A stretch of 16,875 nucleotides of DNA, taken from contig JBPCNZ010000012.1 of assembly GCA_051000755.1 (NCBI GenBank), positions 1 to 16,875 of the forward strand. Reading direction: 5' to 3'. The DNA is from JALZAH01 sp051000755 (GTDB lineage: Bacteria; Actinomycetota; Acidimicrobiia; Acidimicrobiales; Palsa-688). Of this stretch, positions 1 through 7,800 are shown piece by piece. Each line of letters opens with the position of its first letter. The stretch's first letter is position 1. The position numbers and the translations under genes are program-made. Under the pieces are notes generated by a model. That model worked only from the letters and a program-made list of their open reading frames with translations, did no database searches and had not been told where the DNA came from.

Positions 1-117
1 CGCCCCAAGAGCCTCATCGAGCTGCTCGCGCAGCGACCGTCCGGCCACACCACTGGTCTACCAACTAGCGCGCGCTCAGTGGTGGACCACCACACTCTCC
101 GCGCGCAACCCACCTGA
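1..117 (+). CDS. C-terminal tail of an unidentified protein (partial at the left edge)
   Basis: Frame 1 is open from the first base to a TGA at 115-117, giving 38 residues that begin RPKSLIELLAQRPSG. The first 17 or so codons end almost always in G or C, as in the real genes of this window, which is the main reason to think this is the end of a plus-strand gene. The last part (TSARSVVDHHTLRAQPT) has weaker codon bias. I do not recognise the family. No start is inside the window, so it cannot be excluded that this is chance open frame. Confidence 0.3.
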   Translation, partial: RPKSLIELLAQRPSGHTTGLPTSARSVVDHHTLRAQPT

Positions 118-333
118 ATGCTTACCATTTTTGTCGGCATCTCTATCATACTCGGTATTCATATCTGGGCAATTATCGACGTAGTCGGGAAGTCCGATGA
201 CTACTATGTCAGATATCCCAACGGCAACGAAGGAGAACCTTATGTTCTGCGAGAATTGTCGCAATCAGCTTTCGGACCAAGCCCAGTTTTGCCCCTCATG
301 CGGGAATCCCTCCGGCTCGGGCGCGCCGTTTGA
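118..333 (+). CDS. Possible small membrane-protein ORF or fragment, 71 codons
   Basis: An ATG follows the preceding TGA without a gap (TGAATG). The first 25 or so residues (MLTIFVGISIILGIHIWAII and onward) form a credible transmembrane helix followed by DVVGKSDD, a pattern seen in small actinobacterial membrane proteins. The rest of the ORF overlaps the start of the next gene in another frame and looks like non-coding translation. There is no Shine-Dalgarno sequence. It may be the surviving N-terminus of a broken membrane protein gene, or chance. Base composition is low in GC, like the gene downstream. Confidence 0.22.
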   Translation: MLTIFVGISIILGIHIWAIIDVVGKSDDYYVRYPNGNEGEPYVLRELSQSAFGPSPVLPLMRESLRLGRAV

Positions 334-676
334 TCCTCGGTCCACACAACCATCCTCCGCCGGCTTCAGCCCAGCGGGATCTCCTCTCTACAACTATCAA
401 CCCCAACTACCGGTAGCCACACCGGGCCGTACGAATGGCCTTGCCATAGCCTCTCTCGTTCTGGGGATTCTGTGGATTGTCGGTCTTGGAGCGGTAGCTG
501 CCTTGATACTAGGCATTGTCGGTAAGAACCAGATTGATCGGTCCAACGGTGAGCAAACCGGACGAGGCTTGGCAATAGCGGGCATAGTGCTCGGAGCGAT
601 CGGCATAATTGGTGCGATTATTTTCATAGTCATTCTCGTTGCGTTCGGCCATGCGGTTTCCAATAATCAGTATTAG
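242..676 (+). CDS. Zinc-ribbon, DUF4190-type small membrane protein, 144 aa
   Basis: The N-terminus carries a zinc ribbon with cysteines at residues 3, 6, 17 and 20 (CENC and CPSC). A Pro/Ser/Gly-rich linker follows, then two transmembrane helices at about 65-92 and 108-137. The second half has the DUF4190 pattern: GLAIASLVLGIL, a short loop with NQI, then GRGLAIAGIVLGAIG. This is known as a common membrane-anchored architecture of unknown function in Actinobacteria. I chose the ATG at 242 rather than an in-frame ATG at 197 because AAGGAG lies at 230-235, six bases upstream, and because the ribbon then begins the protein. GC content is clearly lower than in the genes at 1.6-10 kb. The stop codon lies at the left boundary of an inverted-repeat element (see 671-781). 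Confidence 0.85.
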   Translation: MFCENCRNQLSDQAQFCPSCGNPSGSGAPFDPRSTQPSSAGFSPAGSPLYNYQPQLPVATPGRTNGLAIASLVLGILWIVGLGAVAALILGIVGKNQIDRSNGEQTGRGLAIAGIVLGAIGIIGAIIFIVILVAFGHAVSNNQY

Positions 677-781
677 AGGATGCGCGGATAGGCAAGACCC
701 GAGCGACCCTCCGGCCTCATGACCAGGAGCAACGCTTATCGGGAATCCGCAGGTCAGCACCTATCCGCGCGCCCTCTTATT
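671..781. mobile_element. Candidate miniature inverted-repeat element (about 103 bp) with 4-bp target duplication
   Basis: Arms at 675-692 and 760-777 are reverse complements over 18 bases with two mismatches; the inner 11 bases (GCGCGGATAGG against CCTATCCGCGC) match perfectly. The four bases TATT stand directly outside both arms (671-674 and 778-781), as expected for a target-site duplication. The 67-bp interior has no ORF but has a smaller nested pairing (TGACC at 720-724, GGTCA at 752-756). The first base of the TAG stop of the zinc-ribbon gene belongs to the left TATT and the rest to the arm, so an insertion would have supplied that stop. Alternative: a long stem-loop in the 3' UTR. Only one copy is visible here. 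Confidence 0.35.
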
Positions 782-816
782 GTGACCCTACTTACAGCAC
801 TTGTTGAGACGACTCT

Positions 817-822
817 TACAAT
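817..822 (+). promoter_or_regulatory. Possible -10 element (TACAAT) for the zinc-protein gene
   Basis: TACAAT stands 24 bases before the ATG at 847, in a gap that otherwise has no gene. No convincing -35 hexamer is found 16-18 bases upstream, so support is weak. The gene has no clear Shine-Dalgarno sequence. Confidence 0.2.
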
Positions 823-846
823 TGCCCTCGGGCAGCACCTCATTCC

Positions 847-1187
847 ATGACCGAGCAGACTGAGCCCCGCCGGACGATCATCATCGACGGCGTCACCTAC
901 GACCCGATTCCTTACGGCAACGAGACCGACGCTGCGGGTGAACCCTTCTTCACCAAACCCTGCCACCTATGCGGTGTAGCGCCGGGTGCCAAGCATCTCG
1001 ATACCTGCACCCTTGGCCGAGGTCACCCGTACCGTCGTCCCGACCATTGCCGAGACTGCGGAGTGCCCGTCGGCGCCACCCATGAACTCAGCTGTGGGAT
1101 CGAGCAGTGCCCCAGCTGCGGTCGTACATGTCCTGCGAATGCGTCAGCAACGAGGACGACCCAGTGGACGAGCCCGGCAACAGCTGA
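847..1187 (+). pseudogene. Cys/His-rich zinc-binding protein with tandem CCHC motifs, probable one-base frameshift near the 3' end
   Basis: The frame opened by ATG 847 encodes an N-terminus with RRTIIIDGVTYDPIPYG, then two copies of a 16-residue motif of form CxxCGVxxGAxHxxxC: C39, C42, H50, C54 and C68, C71, H79, C83. A further CPSCG starts at C88. Beyond about 1130 this frame becomes Arg/Thr/Ser-rich and runs on to 1242, overlapping the end of the convergent gene. If one base is lost at about 1128-1132 (TGC GG/TCG), the other frame gives SYMSCECVSN followed by EDDPVDEPGNS and stops at 1187. This restores a Cys-rich end and an acidic tail, and leaves a 37-bp gap to the convergent gene. I infer a one-base deletion. 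The family is not one I can name; zinc binding is inferred from residue spacing only. Confidence 0.55.
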
Positions 1188-1224
1188 TCGCCATTCCACC
1201 CCCGTCAGGCCTGCCCTCAACCGG

Positions 1225-1584
1225 TCAAGAGCCGGACGCTGAAGGCCCCGACGAGGACGCCTTGGCCCGTTGACGAGCAAGCTCCTCCCGTCTGGCCCGG
1301 TCGAGGAAGCCGGGGACGGTGAAGAGGTGGTGTTTCGTCGACTGACCGGTCACCTTCAGCGCTATCCACGTCACCCAGTAGCCGAGGATGCACAGGAGCA
1401 GCCAGACGATGGCGACCGCAAGGGCGATGGCTCCGATCCAGATGAACAGGACGAGGCTCCCGTTCCGCTTCCGCCGTTGGGCCCTCCGACCGGGATGCTG
1501 GTGCTCGGTGTAGGAGCGGTACGCGGTCACCGCCACCGCCGCGGCGATAGCCGGATGCGCCTTGACGGCTCGGGGAACGCTCAT
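1225..1584 (-). CDS. Small single-pass (or hairpin) membrane protein, 119 aa, divergent from the addBA-like operon
   Basis: The protein starts MSVPRAVKAHPAIAAA and has a basic stretch (RRAQRRKR) at about 33-40. A long hydrophobic segment follows at about 43-78 (LVLFIWIGAIALAVAIVWLL and onward), then a cytoplasmic-looking tail rich in Arg, Ala and Ser. A KVTGQSTKHHLFTVPGFLDRARR stretch sits behind the membrane segment. The ATG at 1584 was chosen because a TACCGT -10 element lies at 1597-1592 on this strand, making the transcript almost leaderless; no Shine-Dalgarno is present. A larger open frame continues upstream on this strand across the AddB-like gene but is only its antisense shadow. I do not recognise the family. 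It shares a symmetric promoter region with the recombination genes, so it may be induced with them. Confidence 0.6.
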   Translation of the reverse strand: MSVPRAVKAHPAIAAAVAVTAYRSYTEHQHPGRRAQRRKRNGSLVLFIWIGAIALAVAIVWLLLCILGYWVTWIALKVTGQSTKHHLFTVPGFLDRARREELARQRAKASSSGPSASGS

Positions 1585-1591
1585 GCATCGG

Positions 1592-1647
1592 ACGGTACGC
1601 CCGACGTGTGACAGCCGAGGGTCGCTGTCACAGGGCCCAACTACCGT
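1592..1647. promoter_or_regulatory. Symmetric divergent promoter with TGTCA/TAnnnT spacing of the RecA-independent DNA-damage promoter
   Basis: On the plus strand CTGTCACAG (1625-1633) is followed by exactly eight bases and TACCGT (1642-1647). On the minus strand CTGTCACAC (1614-1606) is followed by exactly eight bases and TACCGT (1597-1592). The known mycobacterial motif is tTGTCRgtg, eight bases, TAnnnT (RecA-NDp, PafBC-dependent). The two half-sites also form an inverted repeat, TGTGACAGC (1607-1615) against GCTGTCACA (1624-1632), and both -10 hexamers are equidistant from its centre at 1619.5. The core TGTCA and TAnnnT and their spacing match; the Gly-coding-like G after R in the consensus does not. 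Assignment to PafBC is inference, strengthened by the repair genes downstream. Confidence 0.6.
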
Positions 1648-1656
1648 GACCCATCG

Positions 1657-4600
1657 ATGACGGAGACAGGCGGCCCGGTCGGCTACGGCCCCGAGGCAAC
1701 AGAGCGGTTGCGAGCGGCGGTGACCGCCGCCAAGGGCGGGGACGTGCTGGCCCCGGTCACGGTGATCGTGCCGTCCAACCAGGTCGGCGTCACCGCCCGC
1801 CGGTTGCTCGGCGCCGGCCCTGACGGGGCCGTCGGGCCAGGGGAGGGCGACGCGCCTGGGGGTCCGCAGGGGATCGCCGCCGTCAGCTTCCTGACCCCGT
1901 ACCGGCTGGCCGAGCTGCTGGGCTCGGGCGCCCTCGCCGGGACCGGCCGCCGGCCGGTGTCGACCGCCGTGGTCGCGGCCGCCGTGCGCCGGGTGCTGGC
2001 CGACGCCTCCGGCCGGTTGGCTCCGGTAGCCGACCACCCGGCCACCGAGGAGGCCCTGGTCGCCGCCTACCGGGAGCTGCGGGAGCTGCCCGAGGGCACA
2101 CTCGGGGCGGTGGCCGCCACCTCCGCCACGGCCGCCGAGGTGGTCCGGATCCACCGGTTGACCCGCGCCCTGCTGGGCCCCGACTGGTACGACGAGGAGG
2201 GCCTGATGGCGGCGGCCGGAGACGTGATCCGGGGTGGCGGTGGCGCCTCGTTGTTGACCCCGACCATCGTCTACCTGCCCCAGCGCCTGAGCTCGCCGGC
2301 CGCTGAGCTCCTCGCCGCCGTCGCCGAGCGGGTCGAGACGACCGTCCTCTTCGGGGTGACCGGCGCCGGGCGAGCGGACGCCGAGGTGGTTGCCTCCGTG
2401 GGCCGCCTCGGCGTCGCCCCCGTCTCCGCCGACCACACCGTGGTGTCGCCGGTGGGCCAGGCCAGGACCCGGATCGTCGCGACCTCCGACGCCGACGAGG
2501 AGGTCCGGGCGGCCGTGCGGGCCGTGGTGGACGCCGCTCGGGCCGGCGTACCCCTGGGCCGGATGGCCGTCCTCTCTGCCGCGCCCGTCCCCTACGCCCG
2601 CCTCGTGCACGACCATCTTCAGGGCGCCGGCATCGACCGCAACGGCGCCTCGCCCATTCCCCTCCGGGAGCGGCTGGCCGCCCGCATCCTGCTGCACCTA
2701 CTCGATTGGGCGGCCGGCGGGTTCCGGCGATGGGACCTCTTCGCCGGGCTGAGCGACGCCCCCCTGCGGGCCGGCGGCCGCCGACTCCCGTTCACCGGGT
2801 GGGACCGGTTGTCCCGCGAGGCCGCGGTCGTGGCCGGCCGGGCCGACTGGGACCTGCTCCTCACCGTCCTGGCCGACGCCCAGGAGGCCGAGGCCACCGT
2901 CTTCGAGGCCGACCCCGAACGGCCCGCATGGCTGGGTCAGCGGGCCCGACGGGACGCCGCCGACGCCCGTCGACTGCGGGAGTTCGCCATCGGACTCATC
3001 GACGATCTGGCCGGCGCCGCGTCCACGCCTAGACCTTGGAGCGCCCACGCCGAATGGGCCCGCGGGCTGATCGGGCGGGTTCTCGGACCGACCCCGTCCC
3101 GCGCCGAATGGCCGGCGGTGGAGCAGAAGGCGGCGGAGCGGTTGGAGGCGGCCCTGGTGAGGCTCGGGGCCCTCGATGACGTCGAGGGGGCCATCGCCCT
3201 CGAGGTGTTCACCCGGACCCTGCGGCTGGTGCTCGACGCCGACCTGGGCCGGATCGGGCGCCTGGGGGAGGGTGTCCTGGTCGGCTCGGTGGGCAGCGGG
3301 GTCGGCCTCGACCTGGACCTGGTGGTGGTGGTCGGCCTGGCCGAAGGCGCCTACCCCACCCGATCCGGCGAGGACCCGCTTCTCGACGACCGGGCCCGGG
3401 CCGCCACCAGCGGTCTGCTGCGGACCAGGCGGGACAGCATCGACCGCCAGCACCGCCAGCTCCTGGCCGCCCTGGCCGGAGCCCGCTGCCAGGTCCTGAC
3501 CGTGCCCCGCGGAGACCTGCGGCGCAGCACCGAGCGGGTGCCGTCCCGCTGGGTCCTCGACATCGCCTCGGAGCTGGCCGGCCACCGGTGGTGGGCCCGC
3601 GACCTGTTCACGGCCGACGAGGCGTGGGTGGACAACGTTCCATCGTTCGAGGCCGGGCTGCGGGCCACGGCCTTCCCGGCCACCGAGCAGGAGCACCACC
3701 TGACCCGGATGATGGCCGCCGGCGGGGCCCCCAACGGCGGCCAGGACGCCACCCTGGCCCGGGGAGTCGAGGTCCTCACCTCCCGGCGCAGCACCCGGTT
3801 CACCCGGTTCGACGGCAACCTGGCGGCGGTGACCGTTCGGTCGCCGACGGGCCAGCCCACGTCGGCAACCCGGCTCGAACAGTGGGCCGTCTGCCCGTGG
3901 AGTCATCTCCTCGCCAACCACCTCGGCGTACAACCCGTGGAGGAGCCGGACGACCGGCTGGAGATCTCACCGTTGGACCGGGGCAACCTGATCCACGAGA
4001 TGTTCGAGACCTTCTTCGGTGAGGTCCTGCGCCGCCCCCTCGAGGACCAGCCCGGCCCCGATGACCCCTGGACGCGGGCCGATCACGCCCGGCTGCAAGC
4101 CATCGGCGAGGACGTGTGTGCCGCCTACGAGACGAGAGGGCTGACCGGCAAACGCATCCTGTGGCAACGGGACCGGGCCATCATCGTCAACGACCTGGAC
4201 CGGGCCCTGACCCACGACGATGAGCGGCGCCGGCAACACCGGGCCCGGCCGGTAGCCGGCGAGTTGGCCTTCGGAACCAGAGATGCCGAGCTGGGCCCGG
4301 TCGAGGTCGGCCTCCCCGACGGCCGGGCCGTGGCGTTCCGGGGCCGCATCGATCGGATCGACCGCCTCGATGACGGCGGCCTGCTGGTCATCGACTACAA
4401 GACCGGGCGTTCCGACAGTCAACCGAAGCTGACCGAGTCGACCCCGGTGGACTCCGGCCGCAAGCTCCAACTGCCAGTCTATGCCGCCGCCGCCCGAGCC
4501 CGATGGGGCGGGCCCGACGTGGCGGTCCGTTCCGAGTACTGGTTCGCCACCAGCAGAGGCCGCTTCAAGACCTTCGGCTATCAGGTGACCCCCGAGGTCA

Positions 4601-4839
4601 TGGGAGCGACGGCCCACACCCTGGGCCTGATCGTGAGCGGCATCGAGGCGGGGACATTCCCCAACCACCCCACAGCCAGCAGCACCAACATCCGCATCGA
4701 ATGCCCCTATTGCGACCCGGACGGGTTGGGGGTCGTCGAACTGCGACGCCAGTGGGAGGGCAAGGCCGTCGATCCCACCCTCGCCGGTTACGTGGGCCTG
4801 GTCGAACCGGGGCTCCTCGTCGGAGGAGCGGGGTCGTGA
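1657..4839 (+). CDS. addB: AddB-like recombination nuclease subunit (PD-(D/E)XK nuclease, inactive helicase fold), 1060 aa
   Basis: This looks like the AddB-type partner of a double-strand break resection complex, which degrades and unwinds DNA ends before RecA loading. The N-terminus (VTVIVPSNQVGVTARRLL, then AAVSFLTPYRLAELLG) matches the AddB pattern, but the preceding loop (VGYGPEATERL) has no GKT, so ATP binding at this site is lost and the fold is probably a scaffold. The C-terminus has a RecB-type nuclease domain: RGNLIHEMFETFF near 775, D899 in GRIDRIDRL, and D913-Y-K915 in VIDYKTGR. Cys746 and the CPYC pair (C1016, C1019) fit the AddB iron-sulfur cluster, but the fourth position (1025) is Gly. 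The stop overlaps the next start as GTGA, so the two are translationally coupled. ATG 1657 lacks a Shine-Dalgarno; TACCGT at 1642-1647 implies a near-leaderless mRNA. The symbol is by analogy; actinobacterial forms are often just called PD-(D/E)XK nuclease family. Confidence 0.85.
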   Translation: MTETGGPVGYGPEATERLRAAVTAAKGGDVLAPVTVIVPSNQVGVTARRLLGAGPDGAVGPGEGDAPGGPQGIAAVSFLTPYRLAELLGSGALAGTGRRPVSTAVVAAAVRRVLADASGRLAPVADHPATEEALVAAYRELRELPEGTLGAVAATSATAAEVVRIHRLTRALLGPDWYDEEGLMAAAGDVIRGGGGASLLTPTIVYLPQRLSSPAAELLAAVAERVETTVLFGVTGAGRADAEVVASVGRLGVAPVSADHTVVSPVGQARTRIVATSDADEEVRAAVRAVVDAARAGVPLGRMAVLSAAPVPYARLVHDHLQGAGIDRNGASPIPLRERLAARILLHLLDWAAGGFRRWDLFAGLSDAPLRAGGRRLPFTGWDRLSREAAVVAGRADWDLLLTVLADAQEAEATVFEADPERPAWLGQRARRDAADARRLREFAIGLIDDLAGAASTPRPWSAHAEWARGLIGRVLGPTPSRAEWPAVEQKAAERLEAALVRLGALDDVEGAIALEVFTRTLRLVLDADLGRIGRLGEGVLVGSVGSGVGLDLDLVVVVGLAEGAYPTRSGEDPLLDDRARAATSGLLRTRRDSIDRQHRQLLAALAGARCQVLTVPRGDLRRSTERVPSRWVLDIASELAGHRWWARDLFTADEAWVDNVPSFEAGLRATAFPATEQEHHLTRMMAAGGAPNGGQDATLARGVEVLTSRRSTRFTRFDGNLAAVTVRSPTGQPTSATRLEQWAVCPWSHLLANHLGVQPVEEPDDRLEISPLDRGNLIHEMFETFFGEVLRRPLEDQPGPDDPWTRADHARLQAIGEDVCAAYETRGLTGKRILWQRDRAIIVNDLDRALTHDDERRRQHRARPVAGELAFGTRDAELGPVEVGLPDGRAVAFRGRIDRIDRLDDGGLLVIDYKTGRSDSQPKLTESTPVDSGRKLQLPVYAAAARARWGGPDVAVRSEYWFATSRGRFKTFGYQVTPEVMGATAHTLGLIVSGIEAGTFPNHPTASSTNIRIECPYCDPDGLGVVELRRQWEGKAVDPTLAGYVGLVEPGLLVGGAGS
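4822..4828 (+). promoter_or_regulatory. Ribosome binding site GGAGGAG that fixes the GTG start at 4836
   Basis: GGAGGAG ends seven bases before GTG 4836 and lies inside the end of the AddB-like gene. The GTG overlaps the upstream TGA (GTGA). The same frame is open upstream to 4503 only as a shadow of the AddB-like gene; its residues there are Arg/Gly/Pro-rich non-coding translation. Confidence 0.8.
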
Positions 4840-7800
4840 CGGTGGTCGACCAGGCCGCCCGGGACCGCATCGCCACCGAGCTCGACACCACCCTGTTCGT
4901 TGACGCCGGCGCCGGGTCGGGCAAGACCTCGTCCCTCGTGAAACGGGTGGTGGCCCTGGTGACCGAGCGGGACGTGGCCCTCGAGTCGGTGGCGGCCATC
5001 ACCTTCACCGAGAAGGCGGCCGGCGAGCTGCGGGACCGGATCCGGGTGGCCCTCGAGGAACGAAGCGAAGGAGACGCCGACCCTGCGGTGCGAGACGCTT
5101 GCGCGACGGCGATCGACCAGCTCGACAGCGCCGCCATCGGGACCCTGCACGCCTTCGCCCGGCGGATCCTGTCCCGCCACGCCATCGGCGCCCGCCTCCC
5201 GCCCCGCATCGACGTCCTCGACGAGGTCAGCTCCGGGGTGGCGTTCGAGCACCGCTGGACCACGCTGCGCGACCAGCTACTCGACGACGACGACCTGGCC
5301 CGGACCCTGCAGCTGCTCATGGCCACGGGGGTGCGCATCGGGGCCATCCGCCACCTGGCGGCCACGTTCGACGACAACTGGGACCTCGTCGCCGAGCTCG
5401 TACCGGAGACCGCAGTCGAGCCGCCCCCGGTTGTGGCTCTGGCCGGGCCGGCCCTCGACGCGTTGGCGGCCGCCTGCCGGGAACGGGAGACCTGCACCGA
5501 CCCCACCGACGCCCTCGCCATACGGCTGGGTGGCCTGCACGACCACGTCGCCAGGCTGCGCATGCTCGACGACGAGCTGGAGCTGTTGGGCGCCCTCGAC
5601 GTCGACGGGGACGACAAGAAGACGTTCCAGCTCGGCAGCGTAGGCAGGGCCAAAGCCTGGGGTTGCCCACCGAAGGAGGTCAGGGACCGGGTCAAGGGGG
5701 CCATCGCCGGCCTGACCGATGCCCGCTGCCAGATGGGTGTGGCCTGTGTGCGCCGCCTTGCCGTCCGGCTCCGGGCCGCCACCGTGGCGGCCGCCGATGA
5801 TCGCCGCCGGGCGGGGAGGCTGGAGTTCCACGATCTGCTGGTCCTGGCCCGTTCCCTGCTGGCCGACCCCGACCAGGGTGCCGAGGTCCGCAACGACCTG
5901 CACCACACCTACCGTTACCTCCTCCTCGACGAGTTCCAGGACACCGACCCCATCCAGATCGAGCTGGCGGTGCGCATCGCGGCCGCCGACCCGACGTCGT
6001 CCGAGGCGGGGACGGCGCCGTGGTGGGAGGTGCCAGTCACCCCCGGCCAGCTCTTCGTGGTCGGCGACCCCAAGCAGTCGATCTACCGGTTCCGCCGGGC
6101 CGACGTGGCGCTGTTCCTCCGGGCCCGGGACCGTTACGGGCCTGACGCCGGCGGTCCCATCGAGCTCACCGTCAACTTCCGGACAGCAGGGCCGATCATC
6201 GGGTGGATCAACGACACGTTCGCCCCCCTCTTCGCCGAGGGGGCGGCGGTCGACACCGGCGACATCCGATCCCAGCCGGACTATCTGCCCCTCGACCGGC
6301 ACCGCCCGACCGCCGAGACCGGCCCCCCGGTCTCGGTCATCGGGCGCCACCCCTGCCCTTCCGACACGAGGGCCGACGATCTGCGGGACGCGGAGGCGAC
6401 CGATGTGGCTGCAACCGTGACCCAGGTGCTGGCCGAGGGTTGGACGGTCGACGACGGCGCCGGAGGATGGCGGCCGGCCCTGCTGGGGGACATCACCATC
6501 CTGGTCCCCACCCGCACGTCGCTGCCGTTCCTCGAGCGGCACTTGGAGGCGGCCGACATCGGCTTCCGAGCTGAGGCCAGCTCGCTGGTGTACGCCACCC
6601 GGGCCGTCCGGGATCTGCTCATGGTGCTGCGGGCCGTCGACGATCCGACCGACGATCTGCGCATCGTCTCGGCCCTGCGAACCCCCCTGTTGGGCTGCGC
6701 CGACGACGAGCTGTACACGTTCCGGGTGATGGAGAGAGGTCATTGGAATTACCTCGCCCCCCAGCCGGACACCGTCGCCGGCGACGACCGTGTGGCCCAG
6801 GGCCTCGCCTACCTGCGCGCCCTGCACGACCGCAGAGCATGGTCGGGACCGGCCGAGCTGGCCGACCGGGTCCTCCGCGACCGGCGGGCCATGGAGTTGG
6901 GCTTCGCCGAGCGCCGACCCCGCGACGTCTGGCGGCGCCTGCGGTGGGTGGTCGACCAGGCCCGAGGGTGGAGCGACGTCATCGGCGGACCGCTGCGGTC
7001 CTACCTGCAATGGATCGACCAGCAGAACGCCGACGGGGCCCGGGTCGCAGAAGCGGTGCTGCCCGAGACCGACGACGACGCCGTTCGGATCCTGACCATC
7101 CACGCGGCCAAGGGCCTGGAGTTCCCGGTCACCATCGTCACCGGCATGTCGACCAGACCGCAGCACCGCCCGGCCGCGGCCGAGGTGGTGTTCCGCCCGG
7201 GCGAGCCCGTCGGCTACCGGGTGGGATCCCACATCACCACCCCGGAGTGGGAGGCGTGGGCGCCCATCGACGAGCAGATGGGCCTCGACGAACGCATCCG
7301 CCTGCTCTACGTGGCCTGCACCCGGGCCCGAGACCACCTCGTCGTGTCCCTCCACCGGGCCGAACGCGCCAGTGAGCCCGCCAAGGCGGCGGCCCGGACC
7401 AGCGCCGAGCTGCTGATCGAGGGGATGGGCGCGAGGGTCGCCGACGTTCCCGACGCCGGCCAACGCCATCCGCTGGCCGTCGACCCGGCCCGTTCGGCCG
7501 TCGCCACCGTCTTGTCTCTGGCGGACTGGCGGGACGCCCGCGACCGCGCCCTCGTTGCCGCCCGGGTCCCCGTGGCGGTGGCCGCCACCGCCCTCACCGA
7601 CGAGAGCGCCCCCGAAGCCGACGACCTGGAACTGGAGGGAGACGGCGACCCGCGACTGCAGAAACGCCAGCGGGACCTCGACCTGCCCCCGTGGCTCAAG
7701 GGCCGCTACGGCACCGCCGTGGGCCGGGCCGTCCATGGTGTTCTGCAGGTCGTCGACCTGGCCACCGGGGCGGGCCTCGACGACGCCGTTGTGGCCCAGT

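Noticed and set aside
675..777. Rho-independent terminator of the DUF4190-type gene
   Set aside because: The stem is separated by 67 bases and no T-run follows the second arm directly; an element or other RNA structure is more likely.
1607..1632. CRP-type site (TGTGA ... TCACA)
   Set aside because: The half-sites are separated by 16 bases, not six. The same bases fit the TGTCA/TAnnnT damage-promoter spacing better.
1225..2697. 490-codon minus-strand frame
   Set aside because: Only its last 119 residues, from ATG 1584, look real. The remainder is antisense to the AddB-like gene and low in complexity.
2698..3933. 411-codon minus-strand frame
   Set aside because: Antisense shadow of the AddB-like gene, Gly/Pro/Arg-rich, no ribosome binding site or motif.
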